Position numbers and translations under genes: made by a program. Of a DNA stretch of 64,000 nt, positions 9,129-19,327 are shown piece after piece. The stretch is taken from positions 12,689,562-12,753,561 of the forward strand of contig NC_080418.1 in assembly GCF_029873635.1 (NCBI RefSeq), in the 5' to 3' direction. Each line of letters starts with the position of its first letter. Within the stretch, counting starts at the first letter, position 1. The DNA is from Malania oleifera (lineage: Eukaryota > Streptophyta > Magnoliopsida > Santalales > Ximeniaceae). The notes beneath the pieces are model-generated. The model was not told the origin of the DNA, ran no database searches, and worked only from the letters and a program-made list of their open reading frames with translations.

Positions 9129-10968
9129 TGAATAGCTTCCCAAGAGGGGGGTGAATTTGATTTTTTTAATTTTAATATTATTTTTTGAACTTTGCTAATG
9201 ACACCAAGAAAAACACAATAAATAACTAATAATCACACTTAAAAATACCGAAATTTAAATTCTCAAGCCAATCAATTCAACTAAAACAATTCAACCACTC
9301 AAGCAAGAATCTTAGTACTTTTATCAATTTCCCTATAGATGTTCACAGCTTTCTTTAGATAATCTCTTTATATGCACTTCTCTTGATCAAGATTTCCGCA
9401 GATTAACCAACGTATTCCCTTTTGGGTTTCCGCAAATGGTCAATCGAAACGTACTTTCTAAATATCCAGAGTTTTTCTTTATTTCTAACTTTAGAACCTG
9501 TAACCTGCACTTTAAATCACACAACAACAGTTTGTATACAAAATAGGAAGTAAAGAAGAAAGAAAGACACAAGGTTTTTGCAAGGTTCAGCTTCAACACA
9601 ACCTACGTCCTTGCCCTTGGCAAAATACCGAAGGATTTCACTATAGCAGTTCCTTTACCGGGTGGAACAACACCTGTTTACAATCACTCCTTTGCTAAGG
9701 CTAGAGCCCGCCTTCTCCAAACAATGTACCCTCGTTTGGTCAACGATCCAACAGCCTGGAATCGTCCAAAATCTACAAAAGAAATAAGAAGAAGTTGGTG
9801 TAAAAGAGATGCTCACACAAAAAGCATATTAGTACAAATTGAAACTATGTACTTCAAAAGATAAATATCAAGAAAGAAATACACTTTTGAAGCTTAATAA
9901 GGATTTCACAAAATTGCTTTTCTCCATATGAGAAATCAGCAATCTAACTTTAGGAATTGATGAGCTAGAATCTCAAAATCACAGCACTTCCAGTTTGCAA
10001 GAGATGATCAAGATGATGCTTTGAGAGCAAGAGAGCTTTTGAGAGATTTTCAATACTTGGTGTATTTTGATTTACAAAAACCATGTATTTGTAGGCTTTT
10101 AAATAAGTTCCCTTGTTGCAAAAGTTTCCTTAGAAAGTTTCCCAAGTTGTTAGAAAATTTGAAGCTCAAAACGGCTATTGTTTAAAATATTAGTTTTTAA
10201 AAAATTTGCCTGTTGAACAGTGTTCAGATGACTGAAGAGTCGAGTTCAGTCATCTGAAGTTCCTGAAACCCTTTAAAACATGAACTAGACACAGGGTCAG
10301 ATGACTAAAGAGTGGGTTCATACGTCTAAAGTGTTGAGTTCAGATGTCTGAAGTGTCGAGTTCAGACGTCTGAATAGCTACTGCCTGTTTTAGTTTTGTC
10401 CCAAAAATATTTAGACATCTGAGCTTATTCTTCAGACGTCTGACGTAATTCTTCAAACATCTGAACAGTGAGTTTAGTTATCTGAACATACAAAAAAGCT
10501 GTTTTAAAAATATTTTCCATTAAAAACGATTTGCTCTCTTATTCTGATTTTTACAAAACTTGTTTCAATAATCCTAAATAGGTCTTTAGGTCCTCATAAT
10601 CTCTTGGAAAAGTTTCAAAACATATTTCAAACGATATTTAGCTTTGAAATACGTACAATATGTTTCCTAAGACTTTATATGCCATGCTTGAGATCATTCT
10701 CATTCTTTGCTTTTGAAGTTCTTTGGATATTTGCTTGAGCTAGCTTTATCTGCAAATGTCTTAGTTTCTCGTTGGATCACTTGTTAGTTTATCTTCCTTG
10801 ATGACCCACACTTGATCCATACTTGATCTTCACTTGATCCATACTTAATCTTCACTTGATCCATGCTTGATCCATATTTCCTCAAACACAAAAACTCAAC
10901 CTTTCCAAGTTAAATTATCCTTTGTTTGTTATCATCAAAATTGATTGAAAGACTTTGTTAGACCAACA
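9129..10968 (-). repeat. 3' LTR of the outer Copia element
   Basis: The right edge (5' end of the LTR on the minus strand) is TGTTGGTCTAACAAAG, directly after an AAAAAGGGGGAGA polypurine tract. The left edge is uncertain by about 10 bases. It carries CACCCCCCTCTTGGGA, also found near the 3' end of the inner element's LTRs, and then merges with CACTA sequence. Length is about 1.84 kb. No second copy lies in the window. Confidence 0.75.
10215..10480. promoter_or_regulatory. Array of imperfect TTCAGACGTCTGAA palindromes in the outer LTR
   Basis: About ten variants occur in 265 bases (for example ttcagatgtctgaa, ttcagacgtctgaa, cttcagacgtctgac). The perfect form is a 14-bp palindrome with an ACGT core, the core bound by plant bZIP factors. 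The array lies in the presumed U3, which suits a promoter or enhancer. Palindrome-rich LTRs are known in Sireviruses. Confidence 0.7.
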
Positions 10969-11518
10969 ATCTCCCCCTTTTTGATGATGACAAACAAGGA
11001 GTAAAGATAAAGGTTTTATGTGAAATGAAGTACTCACCCTTGCTATAAGCATTAATAAGCAAGCCATATAAATAGCCATGTAGATAATTCATCATATGCT
11101 CATTCATCATCTATCAAATATTCTTTATTTATCCAATTGATGAGTTGCATAGTAAGTTGTTATTGTTGATATCATATATCCATGTCAGCTAAAACCATTC
11201 AGCCATTTATCTGAAACCATTATGTCATTTATCTTTACTGAGACTCTCTCCCCCTTTGTCATTAATCAAAAAGAGTAAGTGGATTATGAAAATTTATCAA
11301 GAAGAAATTCTTTTAACAAGATGTAGTTAGTACAAAAGAGCATCTATAGATCAACTAAAAATATCAATACATAGAAGTTTCATATGTACCCTTACAAAAA
11401 GTTTCATAGTGCTATGATTACAAAACATCTGAGGTACATTTGGAATCAACATAAGTCCTAATACTTCATTACATGCAAAAAGTGTTATGACAACCTAGGT
11501 TAGGAAGTTCTAACTAAC

Positions 11519-12811
11519 TTATCTTTCTTCTTCAGAATCATCTCCTTCTACTTCTTCTTCTTGGGATCCTTCTTCTTCAGTATTGGCTTCATCCTCCTGG
11601 TTTCCTTCTCCTTCAGAATCTCCTTCATTTTCTATAGAGTCATTATTAGAATTATCATCTACACTTGGAGGAGCAGAGGAAATGTCCATGGGATCACCTC
11701 CCCTAGAAGATCTAGCCTGATATCTTTCTATATGAGTGACATGCTTATCAAGTGATGTGACTTTTTCTTTAATCTTCTAAAGCCCAGTTCGAATTGAAGA
11801 TGAAAAACTGGAGAAATCCTTTTGGAAGGATAAGAACCATGAAGGTGTGTCATGAGATGAACCAAGGTCCTGTGTAGAAGAAGATTGTGCTGCTGCTGAT
11901 ACTGGTGCTGAGGTTGAACCTGAGGCTGCTGCTGAGGCTGGTGTTGCATATTGAGTCCTTCTTGACTTCAAGTACCATCCTGAACTCCCTTTGTCATACC
12001 CCATTTTCTTTAGGAAAGTCTTATTGAAAAGATTATATCGGGTTCTTTTTATGAAGAATTCAGAACTATTGGTAACATGAAGATGGTTAAAGAGAAGAGT
12101 AAGAATTCCTCCATAAGGAAGAACAACTCGAGAAGATTCCAGTTTGGTCCACATCCATCAAATGTTTAAACTAGCCAGGTCTAGTTTCTTTCCTTTAAGA
12201 AGACACCAAAGAACAAAACATTCAATATAGGAAAGATGATAAAAAGAGCCTTGTTTAGGTAGGATATTGTTTGAAACGAGTTTGTGTAGAATCTGGCCTT
12301 TTAAGCTTAATTGTTTGTATAACGGAGGATGCCCAAAATAGATAGGTTTATTTTCCATGATCATTGAAAGAAAAGCTTGAGGAGTGAATCCTTGTTCTAG
12401 AATCCAAGATTGAGTAAACATGGGATAGTTAAAATCACCTAGAGTAATTTTAAAAATGGGAGACAATATTTCAGAATTCAGCAAAATTTTCTTTCCTTTA
12501 ACTTCCGAAGAAATAATCCCATTTTCATTTGTCATATTAGCATAGAAAATTTTGACCAGATGGGGAAAACATCCTTTGGGTTGTTGAGTGATGAAATCAA
12601 ACCAACCAATGGCATGAAATAATAGAAGGATATCTAGAAAATCAGTATTGAAGAATGAAACATCCAGAATTTTACCTAAGATTGGATCTACTGTACCGAG
12701 TGAAGTATGATAACGAATTCGAGATCAAGGAGCCACAAGCCACTAGTCAAGGTTTTGAGCATATTTCCCTGATGAAGAACCTTTGTTGGCAGTTTGCTTG
12801 ATTCGAGGCAT
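11519..12811 (-). pseudogene. Accessory ORF of the outer Copia (putative plant transposon protein family), minus copy
   Basis: From ATG 12,811-12,809 one frame runs about 430 codons to TAA 11,521-11,519. It has four in-frame stops (two near codons 23 and 28, one at 12,157-12,155, one at 11,776-11,774) and no frameshift. It matches the plus copy at 17,371-18,636 throughout: the N-terminus MPRIKQTANKGSSSGK, then VKGKKILL, YFGHPPLYKQL, NNILPKQGS, CFVLWCLLKGKKLDLASL, LPYGG, FIKRTRY, a GGDPMDISS junction and an acidic tail. The central domain resembles the plant 'putative plant transposon protein' domain (I believe PF20167). It follows RNase H, the env-like slot in Sireviruses. No signal peptide or membrane span is visible. 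Confidence 0.75.
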
Positions 12812-12924
12812 GAGGGTATAAGAATGAGATGCCCTAGTTTTCGTGGATTGAATCTTTGAAGGATATAAGCTTTGGATTGAAGGGAAAATAAGAAACGATG
12901 GAGAGGAAGGTGTTCGGATGAGTG

Positions 12925-13145
12925 GAGAAACTAACTTCAGAAGTCTGAAATTAGGGTTTAGTTCGTTAGTTATATTTAAACCCCGTGACTTCAGATGACT
13001 AAAGATTAATTTCAGTTATCTGAAGATTTTAAAGTCCACAATTTGAAGAGGCAGTAGCCTCCTAGACGTCTGAAGTTCCATGACTGAACCTATTTGCTAC
13101 AGTGTTTAGTCATCTGGGGTGTGAAGTTCAGACGACCAAAGTGTA
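12925..13145. promoter_or_regulatory. Palindrome array upstream of the minus accessory ORF
   Basis: Six variants of TTCAGACGTCTGAA occur here (cttcagaagtctgaa, tttcagttatctgaag, cctagacgtctgaag and others). It lies 110-330 bases upstream of the accessory ATG and after the RNase H stop. The motif is the one in this element's LTR, so an internal promoter copied from or shared with the LTR is a reasonable inference. Confidence 0.6.
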
Positions 13146-13173
13146 GAGGAATGCTGTTTTTTTTTTTTTTTTT

Positions 13174-13445
13174 TTAATATGCTTCTCTGCTATGAATTAG
13201 CCCAAGTTCTCTCCTAATATGTATAAATCTTTCTTCACTTAGGGGTTTTGTAAGTATGTCAGCCCATTGATCACTTGTATTGATAAATTCAAGAATTATA
13301 TCCTCTTTTTGAACATGATCTCTCAAAAAATGATGTCTTATATCTATATGTTTAGTTCTTGAGTGTGAAATTAGGTTTTTAGATATATTTATGGCACTTG
13401 TGTTATCACACTTTATTGGTATTCTTTTATACTCTAGATTGAAGT
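13174..13445 (-). pseudogene. C-terminal RNase H of the outer Copia
   Basis: The minus strand reads IPIKCDNTSAINISKN, then SRTKHIDIRHHFLRDHV and QWADILTKPL, ending at TAA 13,176-13,174. These are hallmark Copia RNase H and pol C-terminal motifs. The piece is separated from its N-terminal part (21,219-21,413) by the inner element, with GAAGT duplicated at both junctions. Confidence 0.9.
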
Positions 13446-15348
13446 TGTTGACTCTACGAGTCCAATCTTGTTTTGATAATCACAAATCACTTAATATTTG
13501 ATCTGTGCATTGAGTTTTTGAACAGGACTTGCATTAAGCATGCACGGAAAGTTAACAAATCTTGGCAAGATCCATGGAACTCAAAGAGTACGGGAATCAA
13601 GATGCAAGCGGCAAAGTTCAAGAATATCTTGGGAAAGGGTATTTAGAACTCATGTATTAACATTTTCATATGATTTAATTTGAGGCTCATTATAACTTAG
13701 AATGGTTTTAGGATTCATGCATTTCATGTACATCATTATGAAACTCTCATGGACCTTGAAATGTTTTCAAAATCATGAAAAATATATTTTATGAAAGACC
13801 TAAGAAAAGAAGCCAAGCAGATTTTTTAGTTAGAAATAAAAATTTGAGAAAATGGGGACTTCGGTCGCCTGAACTCAAACCTCAGTAGCCTGAAGAATTT
13901 CTTCAGTTGCCTGAAGACTAAGTTCAGTCACCTGAAGAATTAAATAGAGAAGACAGAACCTGGCCGAGGCTCTTTGGTCGCCTGACCTTGGAACCTTAGG
14001 TGCCTGAAGTTGACACTTCAGGAGCCTGAAGTCCAGTTCGGTTGCCTGAACTCGCGAGAAAGCCTAAAAATCAGTTCTTTATTAAAAAGACAAGCAAAGT
14101 ATCTTATTGATCCAACGGCTGAGATTAATTCTAAGGGTAATATAATATATATTATGCATACCTAAACCCTAGAACACAAGCTAAGAGACACAACAAGAAA
14201 GATATACATCTCATTGCAAGTCTTGAACCATAGAGCCGATTTTCTGCACTTCAATCTTCTTCCATCTTCGTTAGGAAAATCTCTACTGAAATCAAAAGGG
14301 CATTCATTCATCCAACTAAACTTTAATCCAGTATTAAGGTTTGATCTGTCAAGTTATTACTTTTCAAGAACCTCTCATCTCTTTATGTGTTTATCATTAG
14401 AAAGAGGTTTTGATCTTGAGTGTGTATTCACATATAAAAACTGATTTTTGAAAAGATCATGTTTTGAGAAAAACTTATTAGCTTGGTTGATTGATTTGCG
14501 ATTCAAGAAGTACATAAAGACATATTCATACGTGTATATATATATATATATTGTTCATTGAGCTTCTTATTGAAAAACCTACTTTGATTAAAATATTGAA
14601 ACTTGAAGGAAAACTTTGTGATTTTTGATTGAGTTGTATTCAAGTCAAATTTTTGTTAAATAGATCACTTCAAATATACTTGTGCATCTTTGCAAAGTGA
14701 ATCAAGAACCCTAGTGGACTCCAACAGATTCCAAATATATTTTCATTTAGGAGTTTTGATTAAGTACAAATTTGTGTGTTGACACATATCATACATCAAA
14801 CGATTGTATCGTTTTTCATACATTCTTGAGTTTCAAGTTATATCATATGTTAATGTAATAGGAAATTGAATTGTACTCACAAGATTTTGTTAGAAGCATT
14901 GTTTTGAGTGTTATTTTCAGATTTCATTGTAAACACAGTTCGGGTTGTGAACCGGGTGTGAGGAGGAAGCTGTACCTCTTATGAGCAGCGGATAAAGAGG
15001 GAGTTGTACCTCTTGTAAGCAGCGGTTTGTAAGGAAATCTCCGTCCCACTTTAAGGAGCAAGGTTTTTAGTGAATCCTTGAGTGGTTGCTCAAGGCGAGG
15101 ATGTAGGCCAAGTCGGCTGAACCTCGTAAAATCCGTTTGTCTTCTCTCTTCCTTTTACTCTTTATTTTTCGCGCTATATTTAAATTGAGTATATTGCATG
15201 CATAGATAGGATTGCCACACTCCCACATAATTGAGCAACTAAAAGTAGTTGGTAAACTTATAAGAAGTGTGTAAAAGGAAATTAAGTGGATTATTTTTTA
15301 GTATCCAATTCACCCCCCCCCCCTCTTGGGATTACACCTTAATCAACA
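13446..15348 (+). repeat. 5' LTR of the non-autonomous element
   Basis: 1,903 bases, TG...CA. It pairs with 19,328-21,213; differences include a (TA)n expansion near 14,535-14,551 and scattered substitutions. Eight palindrome-like TTCAGTNGCCTGAA motifs occupy 13,855-14,060. Motifs near its end include a C-run and CTCTTGGGATTACACC. Confidence 0.93.
13855..14060. promoter_or_regulatory. Array of TTCAG-NNNN-CTGAA motifs in the inner LTR
   Basis: About eight degenerate copies (ttcggtcgcctgaa, cttcagttgcctgaag, cttcaggagcctgaag and so on). Half-sites match the outer family's array, but the core here is GNCGCC-like instead of ACGT. The LTR2 copy is at about 19,740-19,940. Confidence 0.65.
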
Positions 15349-15350
15349 TT

Positions 15351-15362
15351 TGGTATCAGAGC
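15351..15362 (+). other. Primer binding site (tRNA-iMet)
   Basis: TGGTATCAGAGC starts two bases after LTR1. It is the usual plant Copia primer site, complementary to the 3' end of initiator tRNA-Met. Confidence 0.9.
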
Positions 15363-15380
15363 GAGTTTACATAGACGTAA

Positions 15381-16682
15381 TTGTTAATTTGTAAAAAGAT
15401 CTCAATTGATTATTTTGGTGTATCCCCAATTGGTGTGGAACAAATCTCTACAAGACCTCTAATGTTCTATGGTGAAAATTTCACCAAGTGGAAAATGAGA
15501 ATGACTATTTTTGTAAAATCCATGGATTGGAGAACTTGGAGTGTAATTGATCAAGGAAACCTAGTTCCTATGAAAATTATTGATAATGTTGAAATCCCTA
15601 AATCTGAATATGAGGTGAATGAGAATGATATGAAATTAATGCAAATAAATTTCCGTGCTATGAACATTCTATTGCTTGGTTTAGATACTAATGTTTTCCA
15701 TGAAATCAAGTCATGTCAAAGTGCTAAGGAGATATGGGAAGAACTCGATAGGAAATTTGGAGAGACCAAAGGAAAGAAGTCCTCTACTTGGGAAGATCCA
15801 TACTCAAATGATAAGGTAGTGGAAAACTATGGTCTAGTTGCATTGATTGATGAAGAGGTACACTCTACTCACTCTACTACTCATTCAAATTCTCAAAATG
15901 ACTCATGCAATGACTGTGATACATCATGTGATACCTCTGGTAGTGAATATTGTGATGAATCTGATAATGATAATATGCCATCTTATGAGGAAGTACAACA
16001 AGGACTTGCTAAAGTTCTTAAAATACTAACAAGGATGACCAACAAGAAAATTATGTTGGAAAGAGAAAATAAAGACTTAGAAAAACAGTTAGTTGATCTG
16101 TGTGAGTCTCAAACTTCTTTGAAAAAAGAAAAGACTGAAAAGGATTTTGAAATTATGAAATTAGAAAACAGGAATGATATGATGGCAAAAGAGCTAAAAG
16201 AGTTAAGATCTAAGTTTTCGTGTGATAATGCAAAAGATCTTAAAATTCTTGAACTTGAATGCAAAGCAAACGAAGTGACTGATGAATTGGTAAAATTACA
16301 AGCTGTTTGCAAAGGCTTAAAGAATCCAAAATTTGATGACCTAGAAAGAAAGATAGAGGATCAAGCTAAGATCATCCACACATTTACTAAAGGAAAAGAA
16401 AATTTTAACAAACTCTTAGGTTCTCAAAAGATGACCTTAGACAAAGAAGGTATAGGTTACAATGGAATTGAAAATAGGAGAAGAAAGAACCTATATATGG
16501 GGTATTTTATTAAAGCATCAAAATTCTATGCTAGCACCTCCACCGGTCTGTATGCTCACACCACCTGCATATTATGTAAAAATAAGGGACACATTAAATT
16601 TGATTGTCCATTTAAAAGGAAAGGTGTTAAAATCAAACAAGTATGGAAAATAAAAGAAAATAGTGACTTCACACATAAATAA
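15381..16682 (+). CDS. Gag-like protein with coiled coil and CCHC knuckle
   Basis: The open frame covers 433 codons to TAA 16,680-16,682. It has a Copia gag start (STRPLMFYGENFTKWKMRM, residues about 23-41), a short UBN2-like part (EIWEELDRKFGETKG, near 120) that then jumps into unrelated sequence, as if the middle of UBN2 was deleted, an acidic Ser/Asp region, a long charged coiled coil (about 210-340), and a zinc knuckle CILCKNKGHIKFDC fitting CX2CX4HX4C near 395-410. The first ATG in frame is 15,462; an earlier start would need a non-ATG codon. It is one of two proteins of the element and would form the particle around its RNA. Confidence 0.8.
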   Translation: MLICKKISIDYFGVSPIGVEQISTRPLMFYGENFTKWKMRMTIFVKSMDWRTWSVIDQGNLVPMKIIDNVEIPKSEYEVNENDMKLMQINFRAMNILLLGLDTNVFHEIKSCQSAKEIWEELDRKFGETKGKKSSTWEDPYSNDKVVENYGLVALIDEEVHSTHSTTHSNSQNDSCNDCDTSCDTSGSEYCDESDNDNMPSYEEVQQGLAKVLKILTRMTNKKIMLERENKDLEKQLVDLCESQTSLKKEKTEKDFEIMKLENRNDMMAKELKELRSKFSCDNAKDLKILELECKANEVTDELVKLQAVCKGLKNPKFDDLERKIEDQAKIIHTFTKGKENFNKLLGSQKMTLDKEGIGYNGIENRRRKNLYMGYFIKASKFYASTSTGLYAHTTCILCKNKGHIKFDCPFKRKGVKIKQVWKIKENSDFTHK

Positions 16683-17370
16683 AATAGAAGATGGAATCGT
16701 TGGCCAAAATCATAGGATGTCCGTTCTACAAGGCTTAACTTAATGAGACATAGAAAATATAAAGTCTGAGCTTATCATATAAGTGTCTTGATATTATGTA
16801 CTACATGCCTACTTGACCACGTGTGATGTGGTGATATGATATATGTTGCACGTATAAATTAGTCTGACTCGATGTTGAAAAGCTTGGTTCACAATGTTAA
16901 AGAATTGGGAATGAGAATATTGAACTTAAGCATAAATTGTTGATATAGGGAAAATTCTTGAAGCATTATATATTAAGGGAAATAAGTTAGAGAGGTTCAA
17001 ATCAAAGAAATAAGGAAAATTCAGAAGTTGAAGCACTTCGGTTGATTGAGCTGACATCCTCAGGCTCCTACATGTACCTCAGGCGACCAAACAACTACTG
17101 CCTGTTGAAATTTCACCTAGGAAATTCTTCAGGCGCCTACACTTATTCTCAGGCACCTAAAGTCACGGATTTCTTTTATTTAAAATACACGAAACCATAT
17201 TTCAGTTATGCTCTAGGCTCCTGAACTAAACCCTTCCCTCACCCGAAGTGCCAAACGTCTTACCCCCTTTCAATCTTCAGTGATAAAATCTTAGATTTCT
17301 AGACTCCAAGTTCGATTACGCGTGTTCTAGGGTTTGAAAGGAACAATCTGCTGCTCAAGGAAATCTCACA
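16683..17370 (+). promoter_or_regulatory. Spacer between gag and accessory ORF with palindrome motifs
   Basis: No pol remains. From about 17,035 to 17,225 it holds six LTR-type motifs (cctcaggcgacc, cttcaggcgcctac, ctcaggcacctaaag, tctaggctcctgaac). The arrangement copies that upstream of the minus-strand accessory ORF, with this family's core. Confidence 0.55.
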
Positions 17371-18636
17371 ATGCCTCGAACTAAGCAAACAACAAGTCGT
17401 GGTGCATCCTCTGGTAAAGATGACCCAAATATTGAACAATGGTTGGTATCTACTCAATCTAAACATCGGTATAGGACTAGACTCCTTATTGTTGAACCAA
17501 TCTTTGGTAAGATTCTTGACCTCTAGTTCTTCAAATCTGAATTTCCTGAGATTTTACCCTTGTTTCAAAACATTAGCTGGAAAAACTTCATTGAGTATCA
17601 AGCAAAGGAGACCTTTCCTAACTTAATAAAAATGTTCTATGCAAACATGACTCTTGAAGAAAATTCTTTATCAATGAAGGTGAAGGGTAAGAAGATAATG
17701 CTTTCTCCTGAATCTTTAGCATCCATTCTGAATGTCTCTCCTGGCAATTTTGAATGTCCAACATTAGGTCAATCATGGATGCTTCAACAAAATTTTACAC
17801 CTAAGGAGTTTTTGCCTTTGGTCATGGAAAATGAACCAACCTACTTTGGGCATCCACCATTGTATAGGCAACTAAACCTCAAAGCACAAATTCTCCAAAA
17901 AATAATCACCAACAACATTCTACCACAAGCTGGATCCTACGACCATCTTTTGTATGCCGATTGTTTTGTTATGTGGTGTCTGTTAAAAGGAAAGGAACTT
18001 GATTTAGCCAGCCTTATCATAAAATGGATGTGGACAAAGCTTGATGCATCCCGAATTGCCCTTCCTTACGGTGGAGTTCTCAGTCTTATTTTTTCAAAAT
18101 TAAGTGTTGCCTCACCAACAGACCTATTTATCAAGAGGACTAGATATGAACTCTTCACCTCAATTACTCTCAAACAGATGGGATATGAAAAATGGAATCA
18201 GGAGTGGTTCTTGAAAAGGGGAAGACAACGAAGAGCAGTTGCTGCACCTCCTATTTCACCTCTGACTCAGCCACAAGAATCTGTAACTGAACCTCCTTCG
18301 TGGTTCATGCCATTCTATAATGAATTCACATCTTTTAGCCAAGATATGCGTGATGGCCTTAAATCTAAAGAGCAGCGTTTTATGCATATTGCGCAGGCAC
18401 ACGCTAGTTCTTCACATGGTGATCCCATGGACACTAGCTCCATACCCCGCAGTGATGATTCAGCTGAGGAATCTGAAGAAGAAGAAGAAGAAAAAGAGAA
18501 AGCTGGTAATGATGAAGAAGAGGACGATGAAGAAGAGGATGAAGAAGAGGAAGAGGACGAAGAAGAAGACGAAGAAGGAGAAGGCTCTCACCAATCCAAA
18601 GGAAAAGGAATTGCTGAAGACAGTGACACTGACTAA
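17371..18636 (+). pseudogene. Accessory ORF, plus copy (putative plant transposon protein family; one stop)
   Basis: ATG 17,371 opens a 422-codon frame broken only by TAG 17,524-17,526 (codon 52). The N-terminus MPRTKQTTSRGASSGK resembles the histone H3 tail (ARTKQTARKSTGGK), and the minus copy has MPRIKQTANKGSSSGK. Residues about 65-265 form the conserved domain: FPNLIKMFYANM, VKGKKIMLSPESLASILNV, YFGHPPLYRQL, NNILPQAGSYDHLLYADCF, MWCLLKGKELDLASL, LPYGGVLSLIF and FIKRTRYELF. A Pro/Ser linker leads to a tail of about 60 residues that is mostly Glu/Asp (18,460-18,636). No signal peptide, membrane span or catalytic motif is visible. The family is of unknown function and widespread in plant repeats. 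Confidence 0.75.
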
Positions 18637-19327
18637 GATGCATAGATGTTAGATGATTTTTTTTGTACTACTTAGTATGCTACACATGCTCCAAATTGTG
18701 ACTATCAATTTTTTGTTTGTGTAAAAGGAAAAGTATGTGTGAGCAGCGACTATGAGTCTTTCTAGGTATTTGGTTCTAGCTTTGAAATTTTGAAGGTTTT
18801 GTTATCTGGTTGGTGTATTGCAAGTTCTATTGTTAATGATATATTTTGCAAAACTTTGAAACTTCTGAACTTTATAAGAAACTTTTGAAGTATGCTAATT
18901 ATGAGGGGAAGTATTACATATTTATTCCTTGGTTTTCCACATGCATATATTTCCTTGCTCTTTGAATTCAAATTATACACCTTTTTGTTGATTTCAAAAT
19001 AGGGAGAAAATCTGGAAAAGCAAAAATAATAAAATGGAAGCAAAAAGTCTTGGTAAAACTAAGTTGCAAAGGGTGAAACTAATTTGCAAAGGGTGAGATA
19101 TTCAAAGGGAGAAATCTAGCAAATTACATTCATTATGCGCATGTTTCTTATTTTATTTTGATTTAGGATAAACACTTTGTGTATGAACATGAGCATATTG
19201 TCATTCATTGAATATTAGATGTCATTCATTGAATATTTGATGTATTAATTGAGGGGAAGCCTTGTTAGGCGTAACCCATTATATATATTTTTGCTTATGC
19301 ATTTTTCATCATCAAAAAGAGGGAGAT
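18637..19327 (+). other. 3' untranslated part and polypurine tract of the inner element
   Basis: AT-rich, non-coding. It ends in AAAAAGAGGGAGA just before LTR2, the plus-strand priming site. Confidence 0.75.

Noticed and set aside
14214-14444. 76-codon frame, repeated almost unchanged at 20,096-20,326
   Set aside because: The two are the same position in the paired LTRs; similarity comes from the LTR, not from selection on a protein.
18320-18652. Lys-rich frame over the accessory ORF tail
   Set aside because: Out-of-frame reading of the GAA/GAG-rich acidic tail.
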